A stretch of DNA of 64,000 bases. Source: Rhodococcus sp. PAMC28707 (GTDB lineage: Bacteria; Actinomycetota; Actinomycetes; Mycobacteriales; Mycobacteriaceae). Location: NCBI RefSeq assembly GCF_004795915.1, contig NZ_CP039253.1, positions 744,001-808,000 of the forward strand. The letters run 5' to 3'. Numbering within the stretch: position 1 is the first letter of the stretch; each line of letters starts with the position of its first letter. The notes beneath the pieces were generated by a model. That model saw only the letters and a program-made list of their open reading frames with translations. It was not told where the DNA came from and made no database searches. A program made the position numbers and the translations under genes. This document shows positions 19,306 through 27,403 of the stretch, in pieces.

Positions 19306-19929
19306 TCAGCGCGGACCGAACTGGCGGTCGCCCGCATCACCGAGACCCGGAACGATGAAGGCATCGTCGTTGAGTCGATCGTCGATACTGGCGGTGACGA
19401 GCCGAACCGGTAGGCCCGAGTTCTCGAGTGCAGCGACCCCCTCGGGGGCAACCACCACGCAAATTGCAGTGACATCCGCCGCGCCTCGCTCCACCAACAA
19501 CTCGATGGTGCGCACCATCGAGCCACCGGTGGCAAGCATCGGATCGAGAACGTAGACCGGTGTGCTCGACAGATCCTCGGGCAGCGATTCCATGTACGGC
19601 ACCGGCTCATGGGTCTTCTCGTCGCGCGCCATTCCGACGAAGCCGACGCGGGACTGAGGAATCAAGCTGCTCGCCTTCTCGACCATGCCGAGCCCGGCAC
19701 GCAAGACCGGCACGAGCAGCGGCGGCTGCGACAGACGGGTGCCCTGCGTGAGAGCAACCGGCGTCTTCACCTCGAAGGTGGTGATCGCGGCGTCCCTGGT
19801 GGCCTCGTACACCAACATGTGGGTGAGCTGGCGCAGCGCCGACCGAAAAGTTGCGTTGTCGCTGCGCTCGTCGCGCATCGTCGTCAGTAGGGCAGCAGCC
19901 AAGGGATGTTCGACGACATGTGTATCCAT
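19306..19929 (-). CDS. upp: Uracil phosphoribosyltransferase
   Basis: 207 residues from the ATG at 19929, usual length; the longer frame upstream is antisense to the next gene. Converts uracil and PRPP to UMP. Seen: N-terminal [19 protein letters not shown], and the PRPP loop [13 protein letters not shown]. No Shine-Dalgarno is visible, but TATCCT ends seven bases before the ATG, the arrangement of a leaderless actinobacterial transcript. Matches Rv3309c. Divergent from the type VII-linked operon. Confidence 0.95.
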   Translation of the reverse strand: MDTHVVEHPLAAALLTTMRDERSDNATFRSALRQLTHMLVYEATRDAAITTFEVKTPVALTQGTRLSQPPLLVPVLRAGLGMVEKASSLIPQSRVGFVGMARDEKTHEPVPYMESLPEDLSSTPVYVLDPMLATGGSMVRTIELLVERGAADVTAICVVVAPEGVAALENSGLPVRLVTASIDDRLNDDAFIVPGLGDAGDRQFGPR

Positions 19930-20026
19930 GAGAAGAAGGATAAGTGCGGGAACCGATCGGGCCTCACTTGCGTCAAAACCTGTGTAGATCCATTTCAGAT
20001 GCAGAACAGTCCCGAGGGGAACACCG

Positions 20027-20326
20027 ATGGCAGAAGTATCGGCAACAGCGGCTGGAATACTCGCGTATTCCGCGACGGCCGGGACGATGTCCGCGCAAGT
20101 GACGAGCGCCGCCGCAGCGGCCACAGCCTGCGGTCCTGCCGTCCTGACGCCGGTGTTCGGGGCGATCGGCAGTGAGTTCCTCGCCGCATTCACCGGCACC
20201 CACTCCGCCCACACCGCTGCGTTGGCACGTCTGGCCGAAGTACTGGGCAGCATCGGTAGCGCAGCCGCTGGTTCGGCTGCCGGTTATCAGGCAACCGACG
20301 CAGCGGCAGCCGGGCGCCTACTGTGA
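20027..20326 (+). CDS. EspC-like type VII secretion substrate candidate (YxxxD protein)
   Basis: 99 residues, Ala/Thr/Gly-rich and predicted all-helical, with no signal peptide. A helix-turn-helix layout with an F-x-A-A-F segment near 51-55 is followed by the C-terminal motif YQATD at 87-91. In ESX systems YxxxD/E after the second helix is the export signal of EspC, PE and EsxB-type proteins. A gagggg site precedes the ATG. First gene of a four-gene operon in which each junction is a four-base overlap. Family placement is by motif and style only. Confidence 0.65.
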   Translation: MAEVSATAAGILAYSATAGTMSAQVTSAAAAATACGPAVLTPVFGAIGSEFLAAFTGTHSAHTAALARLAEVLGSIGSAAAGSAAGYQATDAAAAGRLL

Positions 20327-21501
20327 TCGACGTTCTGACTCGCCCGATCATCGACCTCCTCGGCGCCTTCGGATCGGGTGAGATTCCCACCGGTGGGCCC
20401 GCCGACGTCATTCGCTCTTCCTCCTCCGCATTGGATGCGGTCGAGCGGATCGGGGTGAACGCTGTGGCCGAGCTGGCAGGTTCATGGAGCGGGCCCGCAG
20501 CAGTAGCAGCAATCGAGCTGGCTGGGGCCGCCCACACGAGCGCCATCGCACTTGCCGATCACGGAAACGAGATCGCTGCGGTCGTGGATCGAGCGTGTGA
20601 GAAGGTCCAGACCGGAATTCTCGAACTGAACGGAATACTTCAGTCGTTCGTGTCCATTGCCGTCGCGGCAGCCCCAGTCCTGTTCACCCCTGCCGGTCAG
20701 TCGATGGTCATCGCGGCAGCCATCGAGCACTTGGAACGCGCCCTTGCCGTCGTGGCGCGGGTTCGAGCCGAGCTTGCAGTGCACGCAGCCGAGGTCGGGC
20801 GTTATCTCGCGCCGCCCTCGGTACCTGCCCCTGCAGGCACCGAAGCTTCGACACCACCTGCCGCAGCGCCACCGGCCGGGCCTGCACCGACAGCACCCGC
20901 GAGTTCGGATCCTGCAGGCCAGTTCGTGCGCAACTTCGCTCAATCGGTGTCCGCTCCCCCGTCGTCGATGACCCCGGACAGCGCCTCGAACCTGCTTTCC
21001 TCACCCAACGCAACGACGTCACCCACCGCAACGATGCCGAATCAGGGGCCGGCGATGTACAGCGGCGCAACACCACGAGAGCCCGGTGACGTCGGTGCGA
21101 AGGGCACGGGCGTCGAGGTCGCGCTACCTGACGGAAGCGTCGTGACGGCTCCGAACGAACAGGCAGCAGGCGCGGTCCGAAACGCACTGAGTCAACAGGG
21201 CACGCCGTACGTGTGGGGCGGCACCGAACCGGGCCGCGGCCTCGATTGCAGCGGCCTCACTCAGTGGGCCTACGCGGAGCAGGGGGTCGAGCTCCCCCGG
21301 CTGGCGCAGGAGCAAGATATCGGCACCCCGGTGACCCAGGACGAGCTCATGCCCGGAGATCTTGCAATCTGGGACGGCCATGTCGCCATGGTGATCGGTA
21401 ACGGACAATTCGTCGAAGCTGGAGATCCAGTGCAGGTCAGCGATATCCGAACGACCAACAGCGGTATGGGCTTCAAAGGTTTCTACAGGCCGACCGAATG
21501 A
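20323..21501 (+). CDS. WxG-domain NlpC/P60 peptidoglycan hydrolase, putative type VII-exported
   Basis: 392 residues, GTG start in a GTGA overlap. Three parts are seen. An alpha-helical N-terminal domain (1-160) contains Trp55-Ser56-Gly57 between two helices, the WxG turn of ESX substrates. A Pro/Ala/Ser-rich linker spans about 163-250. A C-terminal NlpC/P60 domain (280-390) has DCSG with catalytic Cys309, GDLAIWDGHVAMVIG with His353, and a later polar residue in the GQFVEAG strand. NlpC/P60 enzymes cut D-gamma-glutamyl-diaminopimelate bonds in the wall. No Sec or Tat signal is present, so export would fit the adjacent YxxxD partner. Confidence 0.8.
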   Translation: MIDVLTRPIIDLLGAFGSGEIPTGGPADVIRSSSSALDAVERIGVNAVAELAGSWSGPAAVAAIELAGAAHTSAIALADHGNEIAAVVDRACEKVQTGILELNGILQSFVSIAVAAAPVLFTPAGQSMVIAAAIEHLERALAVVARVRAELAVHAAEVGRYLAPPSVPAPAGTEASTPPAAAPPAGPAPTAPASSDPAGQFVRNFAQSVSAPPSSMTPDSASNLLSSPNATTSPTATMPNQGPAMYSGATPREPGDVGAKGTGVEVALPDGSVVTAPNEQAAGAVRNALSQQGTPYVWGGTEPGRGLDCSGLTQWAYAEQGVELPRLAQEQDIGTPVTQDELMPGDLAIWDGHVAMVIGNGQFVEAGDPVQVSDIRTTNSGMGFKGFYRPTE

Positions 21502-21821
21502 TCGAGATCTCGGCTACTGCTGCCACGCGCTCGGACTCGGTTCGCGTCCGAGCCACCGAAAGTGGGACCCCGACGGAAATCCATGTCGATCGAAGCGAAT
21601 TCCACTACGGTGGAACAGAATTGGCCCGAACAATCCTGCACTTGTGCGCGCGTGCCACCGAACTCGCGCAAGCCGAGCGCCGCACCCTTCTCGAAAACGA
21701 CGGTATGGAGGCCCACATTCTCGATCGCCTCGGGCTGCCGCGGGCATCGACGGTAGCCGCTGAAGAAAATCGACGACTGGACGTAGAACCTGCACCGACG
21801 AGTTGGCTGAGGTCGGTATGA
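21498..21821 (+). CDS. Small YbaB-fold-like protein of the type VII-linked operon
   Basis: 107 residues, ATG overlapping the preceding stop (ATGA). Strand-rich N-terminal half (SVRVRATESG then TEIHVD) followed by a long helix (TELARTILHLCARATELAQAERR) and a polar tail. This order resembles the YbaB/EbfC fold found in EspL-type proteins of ESX loci, where they may act as chaperones or nucleoid-associated factors. No catalytic motif. Assignment is structural inference from the sequence pattern. Confidence 0.5.
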   Translation: MIEISATAATRSDSVRVRATESGTPTEIHVDRSEFHYGGTELARTILHLCARATELAQAERRTLLENDGMEAHILDRLGLPRASTVAAEENRRLDVEPAPTSWLRSV

Positions 21822-22123
21822 CCGACAACGCCGTCGAAGCACTTGTGTCCCGAGCCGACCTCGCCCTGGACACCATGCACCTCGCGTCGGAGGGGCTCGT
21901 ACACCTGCGTATCACCAGGCATTCGGCAGATGGGCTGGTCGGTGTGACGGTCGACAGCACCGGGGCCATGGTGGGTCTGGAATTGGCCGAAGATCTCTCT
22001 CGCCAGTCCGCACGGAAACTCACCGAGTCCATCACCGGAGTCGCCGCCGCGGCTGCTCGCGACGCACTCGACCAGCGTCGGCGGATCCTCGAACGGATGC
22101 GAAGTTCACTATCGGCGACCTGA
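21818..22123 (+). CDS. YbaB/EbfC-like small protein of the type VII-linked operon
   Basis: 101 residues from the ATG at 21818, again overlapping the preceding stop by ATGA; a TTG at 21803 would add five residues. Helix (about 4-20), strands (about 28-52, with GLVGVTVDSTGAMVGLEL) and a long C-terminal helix, the YbaB arrangement. It closes the four-gene coupled set. The next gene starts 15 bases on, so the transcript may continue. Confidence 0.55.
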   Translation: MTDNAVEALVSRADLALDTMHLASEGLVHLRITRHSADGLVGVTVDSTGAMVGLELAEDLSRQSARKLTESITGVAAAAARDALDQRRRILERMRSSLSAT

Positions 22124-22138
22124 GATAGGCTTCCGGCC

Positions 22139-23392
22139 ATGGCTGGCGACATCATCCCGATCGAACTCTGTCTCACCCGCGGCAACTTCGTCACCCTCTG
22201 GGCTCCGGAGTGGCACGAAGGAGACGACGAGTGGGAAGCATTCCTCGGACGCGACGAGGACCTCTACGGATTCGAGGCCGTCGCGCACCTCGCGGCGTTC
22301 ATCAGAAACGACAGCGACAACGACCTCGTCGACCACCCCTCGTGGACCGTGGTCTCGGCTCTCGCAGCCAATGAACTCGAACCCGATGATCTTCACCGTT
22401 TCGACCTCGTCGGTGTTCCCGAACTGGTCGCCGAGGATCCCGACTCCGATGTCCTCAGCGAGCTCGCGGCAACCTTCGAAATGGTCCAGACCCTCGGTGA
22501 TGTCTGTGAACTGAGCACGGTCACCGCATTTTTCGCCGGTAACCCACATCTGGGATCAGTGGGAATGGGCGTGGAGGCATACCTGGGCAAGGACGGTCAG
22601 GACCTCTGGGATCGGATCGGCACCTCGATCGCGAAGAGTTGGGGTGCGGTGATCGACGCCATCGACTCGGTCGTGACGACACCCGATGTCGACAGCGCGG
22701 CCGTCGACGTGGCCGAAGCGGAACTGCTCGCGGCCGCGGAGAACATCGTCGATGTCGACGATGTATCGAACGACGACGAAACCGATGACGACGACGAGAC
22801 CGACGACGAAACTCCGGATCCCATCGCCGACGCAGCCGCGGAGGAGAGCTTCTGGACCTCTGTCGGCATCGACCCGATCCGGATCATCACCTCGGACGAA
22901 ACGCTGTACACACTGCGCTGCTACATCGACGACGATCCGATCTTCCTCGGCCGCGCAGGCGCCATCACCGTCTTCGGATCCGAACGCGCACTGGCTCGCT
23001 ACCTCGCCGACGACCATGACCACGAACTGGCAAAGGTGAGTACGTACGCCGAAGTACAGACCGCCGCGGTGGACGGATCGCTCCGTATCGAGGTGACCGA
23101 CGAGAACGTGTACGTCCTTCCCGGACTGGCGGACGATCTGGCCGACGGGCCCACGGCCGTCGACGCGGATCAGCTCGATCTTGCAGTGGAGTTGTTCACC
23201 GACGCAGCCGACTTCGCGGAGGACGATTCCGTCGAAACGGCACTGGCGAGTTCCACCCCGCTGGGCTGGTTCGTGTCCTACACTCTCGAGCCCGATCCGA
23301 ACAGGCTCGCGCCCAGTGCCCCGTTCCATGTCGAGTCGGAGGCGTGGCGTGAACTCGAGCGCGAGTTCGAGGGTCGTCTGCGCAAGGAGTGA
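22139..23392 (+). CDS. Conserved acidic protein, Rv3311-like, function unknown
   Basis: 417 residues, very rich in Asp and Glu. The N-terminal half (1-180) and C-terminal half (235-417) look like two alpha/beta modules joined by an extremely acidic linker (about 201-228, mostly Asp/Glu/Thr). No transmembrane segment or signal. Position and length match Rv3311 (about 420 residues), another unknown protein next to upp in M. tuberculosis. It starts 15 bases after the YbaB-like gene on the same strand and is convergent with add. Partner function with the secretion-linked operon is possible but unproven. Confidence 0.6.
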   Translation: MAGDIIPIELCLTRGNFVTLWAPEWHEGDDEWEAFLGRDEDLYGFEAVAHLAAFIRNDSDNDLVDHPSWTVVSALAANELEPDDLHRFDLVGVPELVAEDPDSDVLSELAATFEMVQTLGDVCELSTVTAFFAGNPHLGSVGMGVEAYLGKDGQDLWDRIGTSIAKSWGAVIDAIDSVVTTPDVDSAAVDVAEAELLAAAENIVDVDDVSNDDETDDDDETDDETPDPIADAAAEESFWTSVGIDPIRIITSDETLYTLRCYIDDDPIFLGRAGAITVFGSERALARYLADDHDHELAKVSTYAEVQTAAVDGSLRIEVTDENVYVLPGLADDLADGPTAVDADQLDLAVELFTDAADFAEDDSVETALASSTPLGWFVSYTLEPDPNRLAPSAPFHVESEAWRELEREFEGRLRKE

Positions 23393-23399
23393 AGTTCCG

Positions 23400-24524
23400 C
23401 TAGCCGATCAGTACTGCGTAGCCGGGCTTGACGATGTCGTCGATGATCTCGAGACGCTCGTCGAACGGGATGAAGGCCGACTTCATGGCGTTGATGGTGA
23501 AGCGCTCGAGATCGGTCCATCCGTAGCCGAATGTGGTGACCAGCTTGTGCATTTCACGGCTCATCGAGGTGTCGCTCATGAGCCGATTGTCGGTGTTCAC
23601 CGTGACACGGAACCGGAGTCTGGCAAGCAGATCGAACGGATGCTTCTGCAGGCTCTCCACGGCTCCGGTCTGCACGTTCGAACTCGGACACAATTCGAGG
23701 GGCATCCGCGTATCCCGAACGTAGGCGGCGAGTAGTCCCAGTGATGCCGTGCCGTCGGGCGCGACGGTGATGTCGTCGGTTATCCGGACACCGTGACCGA
23801 GCCGATCCGTGCCGCAGAATGCGACAGCCTCTTGAATGGACGGCAGACCGAAGGCCTCGCCGGCATGAATTGTGAAGTGTGCGTTGGCTGCTCGCATGTA
23901 TTCGAACGCGGCGAGGTGGCGACTCGGAGGGAACCCTGCCTCGGCACCGGCGATGTCGAAGCCGACGACGCCGCGGTCACGGAACCGTACGGCCAGTTCG
24001 GCGATCTCCCGCGAGCGTGCGGCATGTCGCATGGCGGTGAGCAGGCACCCCACCCGAATTCGCTTGCCTTTCACTTGCGCTGCAGATTCTCCGGCACGAA
24101 AGCCCGCCAGTACATGTTCGACGACCTCGTCCAGCGAGAGTCCCCGCTCGAGATGCTGTTCGGGTGCGAATCGAACCTCGGCGTAGACGACCGAGTCGTC
24201 GGCCAGATCCTCGGCGCACTCCTGGGCTACCCGCGAAAGACCCTCGGGCGTCTGCATCACCGCAACGGTGTGGGCAAAAGTCTCGAGATACCGCTCGAGC
24301 GAACCGCTGTCGGCGGCATTGCGGAACCACTCCCCCAGCGCCGCGCCATCGGTCGCTGGAAGACCGTCGTATCCGCACTGATCGGCGAGTTCGAGAACCG
24401 TCTGCGGGCGCAATCCACCATCGAGATGATCGTGCAGCAGCGCTTTCGGAGCAGTCTTGATGGAACTGGAGTCGAGCGGCATCGCGCCGCCGGAAAGTGT
24501 CGAAAAAATCTCGGCGGTGCTCAT
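23400..24524 (-). CDS. add: Adenosine deaminase
   Basis: 374 residues. Deaminates (deoxy)adenosine to inosine, feeding DeoD. Seen: zinc motif [10 protein letters not shown] near 31, [11 protein letters not shown] with the catalytic Glu region, [21 protein letters not shown] and NTDNRLMSD, all hallmarks. A TACCGT box ends seven bases before the ATG at 24524, so a leaderless start is possible; an internal ATG at 24482 gives a protein closer to the mycobacterial length. Same strand as the cdd-deoA pair and 45 bases after deoA, so probably one operon cdd-deoA-add. Confidence 0.94.
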   Translation of the reverse strand: MSTAEIFSTLSGGAMPLDSSSIKTAPKALLHDHLDGGLRPQTVLELADQCGYDGLPATDGAALGEWFRNAADSGSLERYLETFAHTVAVMQTPEGLSRVAQECAEDLADDSVVYAEVRFAPEQHLERGLSLDEVVEHVLAGFRAGESAAQVKGKRIRVGCLLTAMRHAARSREIAELAVRFRDRGVVGFDIAGAEAGFPPSRHLAAFEYMRAANAHFTIHAGEAFGLPSIQEAVAFCGTDRLGHGVRITDDITVAPDGTASLGLLAAYVRDTRMPLELCPSSNVQTGAVESLQKHPFDLLARLRFRVTVNTDNRLMSDTSMSREMHKLVTTFGYGWTDLERFTINAMKSAFIPFDERLEIIDDIVKPGYAVLIG

Positions 24525-24569
24525 ACCGTGAACGGTAGCCCGCCGAGTCCGAGCTGTCCTGGGCTCGAC

Positions 24570-25853
24570 CTACCGTCCGACACGATCGAGCACGATGGGC
24601 GATATTCCGGGCGCGGAGTGACCGATGCTCCAGGCCGCACTGATCGCCTCGGTTGCATAGTCGAACTTCTCCGGTGTGTCGGTATAGAGCGTGGCGAGTT
24701 GCTGGCCGGCGACAACTCGATCCCCCGGCTTGGCATGCAGGCGTACCCCCGCACCGGCCTGAACGGGCTCGCCCTGGCGCTCACGTCCGGCGCCCAACCT
24801 CCAGGCCGCGACGCCCACCGCCATGGCGTCGAGTTCGGTGATGAAACCGTCCTGCTCTGCCGTGACGGTCCGAGATTCCTTCGCCACTGGAAGCGGCGCA
24901 TCCGGATCGCCACCCTGGGCGGCCACCATCGCTCGCCACCGATCCATGGCGGAGCCGTCGGCAAGCTTGTCCGCGGGGTCGATTCCCTCGATACCGGCCA
25001 CGGTCAGCATGGTTCGGGCCAGTGTGATCGTCAGCTCGACGATGTCCGCGGGGCCGCCGCCGCTCAGCACCTCGAGCGATTCCTCGACTTCGAGAGCGTT
25101 GCCCGCAGTCATCCCCAGCGGGGCATCCATAGCGGTGAGAAGTGCGACCGTGCGCACCCCGGCATCGGAGCCGAGAGCAACCATGGCTGTGGCGAGTTCA
25201 CGAGCATCGTCGATGTTCTTCATGAAGGCGCCTGCCCCGACCTTGACGTCGAGCACCAGTCCGCTGGTTCCCTCGGCGATCTTCTTGCTCATGATCGAGC
25301 TGGCGATCAGGGGAATGGATTCGACGGTTCCGGTGACGTCGCGAAGTGCGTAGAGCCTCTTGTCCGCGGGCGCCAGGTCTGCGCCCGCTGCGCACACCAC
25401 CGCGCCCACAGCCGAATCGGCCAGAATCGAGTGGATTTCCGCTGCGCTCAGATCGGCGCGCCACCCAGCGATGGACTCGAGCTTGTCGAGGGTGCCACCG
25501 GTATGGCCGAGGCCCCGACCGGACAGCTGCGGCACCGCCGCTCCACATGCGGCGACGAGCGGAGCCAACGGCAGGGTGATCTTGTCGCCGACGCCTCCGG
25601 TCGAATGCTTGTCGACGGTCGGTCGAGCGATATCGGAGAAGTCCATCCTGCTGCCCGAGTCGATCATCGCGGCCGTCCAGTCGCTCAGCTCTCTCCGGTC
25701 GAGACCGCGCCAGAGAATCGCCATCGCGAGTGCGGACATCTGCTCGTCGGCGACGGTGCCGCGAGTGAACCCGTCGATGACCCAGTCGATCTGCCGCTTG
25801 GTCAGTATGTGTCCGTCGCGCTTGGCGGCGATGATCGATACGGCGTCAGACAT
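24570..25853 (-). CDS. deoA: Thymidine phosphorylase
   Basis: 427 residues from the ATG at 25853, which has gggagag upstream. Splits thymidine/deoxyuridine into base plus deoxyribose 1-phosphate. Seen: N-terminal KRDGHILTKRQIDWVIDGF, the signature region SGRGLGHTGGTLDKLES, phosphate-binding KHSTGGVGDK, and the C-terminal beta-hammerhead region AGVRLHAKPGDRV. The start codon lies inside the end of cdd (8-base overlap), implying coupled translation. Matches Rv3314c. Confidence 0.94.
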   Translation of the reverse strand: MSDAVSIIAAKRDGHILTKRQIDWVIDGFTRGTVADEQMSALAMAILWRGLDRRELSDWTAAMIDSGSRMDFSDIARPTVDKHSTGGVGDKITLPLAPLVAACGAAVPQLSGRGLGHTGGTLDKLESIAGWRADLSAAEIHSILADSAVGAVVCAAGADLAPADKRLYALRDVTGTVESIPLIASSIMSKKIAEGTSGLVLDVKVGAGAFMKNIDDARELATAMVALGSDAGVRTVALLTAMDAPLGMTAGNALEVEESLEVLSGGGPADIVELTITLARTMLTVAGIEGIDPADKLADGSAMDRWRAMVAAQGGDPDAPLPVAKESRTVTAEQDGFITELDAMAVGVAAWRLGAGRERQGEPVQAGAGVRLHAKPGDRVVAGQQLATLYTDTPEKFDYATEAISAAWSIGHSAPGISPIVLDRVGR

Positions 25854-26259
25854 GCTCGCTCTCCCGTCCCGCTGCGAGATCATCGGGGCCGAATGCGGAG
25901 GGCAGTAGATCGCCCAGCGACACAGGGCCCGCGTCGGTGTCGACGATCAACTGTGCGCCACCGAACTCGAACAGAAGTTGCCTACATCGGCCGCACGGCA
26001 TCAGCTTTGCTCCGCGACTGTCACAGCAGGTGAAGGCGATCAGACGTCCGCCGCCAGTGGAATGCAAGTTCGAGACCAATCCACACTCTGCGCACAGGCC
26101 CAAACCATATGAGACATTTTCCACATTGCATCCCGTCACGATTCGGTCATCGTCTACGAGCGCGGCCGCACCCACAGGGTAGTTCGAATAGGGTGCATAG
26201 GCTTGCCTCATTACCCGATGAGCGCTGTCTCGCAAGGGTTTCCAGTCGATTTCCGGCAT
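25846..26259 (-). CDS. cdd: Cytidine deaminase
   Basis: 137 residues from the ATG at 26259 (MPEIDW); a longer frame from 26343 adds an unlikely hydrophobic extension. Converts (deoxy)cytidine to (deoxy)uridine, substrate of DeoA/Upp routes. Seen: GCNVENVSYGLGLCAE with the zinc Cys and catalytic Glu, and MPCGRCRQLLFEF with the other two zinc cysteines. Small homotetrameric type. First gene of the pyrimidine salvage operon and divergent from sdhC. Confidence 0.94.
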   Translation of the reverse strand: MPEIDWKPLRDSAHRVMRQAYAPYSNYPVGAAALVDDDRIVTGCNVENVSYGLGLCAECGLVSNLHSTGGGRLIAFTCCDSRGAKLMPCGRCRQLLFEFGGAQLIVDTDAGPVSLGDLLPSAFGPDDLAAGRESEHV

Positions 26260-26521
26260 ACCTGCAATCAAATCACGAACACTCGTCACGTGCAGCCTCG
26301 CTACTGAACCCATCACGTAAAATTGGGAAGGCATACCTAACAAAGATTTTCGGGTCGGTACGAACCTCGAGTCGAATTAGTTCCGCGTTTCCATGGGGAT
26401 TACAGTTCGAAGAAGGAGGCTCTTCTTTAACCGTTGAGCCGGAGTAAGACAAATCGAGCCGGTCACAGTCCGGGGCCCAGGCTCGATGCGTCCATCAATG
26501 ACGTTGGAGGCATTGCACTCG
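26260..26521. other. cdd/sdhC divergent intergenic region
   Basis: 262 bases without a gene. It must carry the promoters of the salvage operon and of sdhCDAB. A purine-rich stretch gaagaaggagg near 26410 and an sdhC ribosome site ggagg at 26506-26510 are visible. No convincing operator or riboswitch was seen. Confidence 0.5.
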
Positions 26522-26932
26522 ATGAGTAGCACGACGGAAGCCGCTCCGGCCAAGGAGCGAAAGCGGTCGCTGTACCGCGGTGATCCGGGAATGTGGTCCT
26601 GGGTCTTACACCGAATCACGGGCGTGTTGACGTTCTTCTTCCTGTTCGTCCACGTCTTGGACACGGCAATGGTTCGTGTCAACCCCGAAACGTACGACGC
26701 GATCATCGACACCTACAAGACCCCACTCGTGGGCTTGATGGAGCTCGGTCTCGTCGCTGCGGTGCTCTATCACGCACTCAACGGTATTCGCGTCATGCTG
26801 GTGGACTTCTGGTCCAAGGGACCGAAGTACCAGAAGCTGATGTTGTGGGTCATCGCCGCGGTATGGATCGCGGTCATGGTTCCGGGGGCAGGAAGAATCT
26901 TCTACAACATGTTCACAGCGAGCGGGCACTGA
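26522..26932 (+). CDS. sdhC: Succinate dehydrogenase cytochrome b subunit
   Basis: 136 residues from the ATG at 26522, eleven bases after ggagg; the upstream ATG at 26486 has no site. Membrane anchor with three hydrophobic segments (about 29-48, 66-88 and 101-124). Seen: the RGDPGMWSWVLHRITG entry with the quinone-site Ser/Arg type residues, FVHVLDTAM, and the heme-type His in LYHALNGIR. Matches Rv3316. Overlaps sdhD by one base. Confidence 0.9.
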   Translation: MSSTTEAAPAKERKRSLYRGDPGMWSWVLHRITGVLTFFFLFVHVLDTAMVRVNPETYDAIIDTYKTPLVGLMELGLVAAVLYHALNGIRVMLVDFWSKGPKYQKLMLWVIAAVWIAVMVPGAGRIFYNMFTASGH

Positions 26933-27387
26933 TGGCAATGACACACGGACCCGAGGCCAAGTCCCTCGGCAGGATCTACGACCGTCCGGCAAGTCTGGAC
27001 AACCCACGTTCCCCGCGCCGTAAGTCGAGGAGCAACTTCGAGCTCTACGCGTGGCTGTTCATGCGCTTCTCAGGGCTGGCGCTCGTCGTCCTCGTCCTGG
27101 GCCACATGTTCATCATGCTGATGCTCGACGAGGGTGTGCACCGCATCAACTTCGCATTCGTAGCGGGCCGCTGGTCGAGCCCGTTCTGGCAGTTCTGGGA
27201 CCTCTCCATGCTCTGGCTTGCTCAGTTGCATGGCGGCAACGGTCTGCGGACGATCATCGCGGACTATTCACGCAAGGATTCGACGCGATTCTGGCTGACG
27301 ACACTGCTCGTGCTGTCCATGATTCTCATCATGGGACTGGGTACGTACGTCATCTTCACCTTCGATCCGAACATTTCGGCGAGCTAA
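26932..27387 (+). CDS. sdhD: Succinate dehydrogenase membrane anchor subunit
   Basis: 151 residues; the ATG shares its A with the sdhC stop (TGATG). Three transmembrane helices (about 40-63, 78-100 and 119-145) after a basic N-terminus. LVLGHMFIMLM carries the likely axial heme His, and LAQLHGGNGLRTI is the conserved second-helix His region. With SdhC it binds quinone and heme and anchors SdhAB to the inner face of the membrane. Confidence 0.88.
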   Translation: MAMTHGPEAKSLGRIYDRPASLDNPRSPRRKSRSNFELYAWLFMRFSGLALVVLVLGHMFIMLMLDEGVHRINFAFVAGRWSSPFWQFWDLSMLWLAQLHGGNGLRTIIADYSRKDSTRFWLTTLLVLSMILIMGLGTYVIFTFDPNISAS

Positions 27388-27403
27388 GGGAACTGAAGCA
27401 TTC

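Noticed and set aside
23793-26033. 746-codon open frame on the plus strand
   Set aside because: Antisense to add and deoA, both with full catalytic motifs; composition is that of a shadow frame.
26326-26345. Possible iron-dependent repressor site near aggcatacctaac before sdhC
   Set aside because: Only one half resembles the TTAGG-type box; the second half does not match, so chance is likely.
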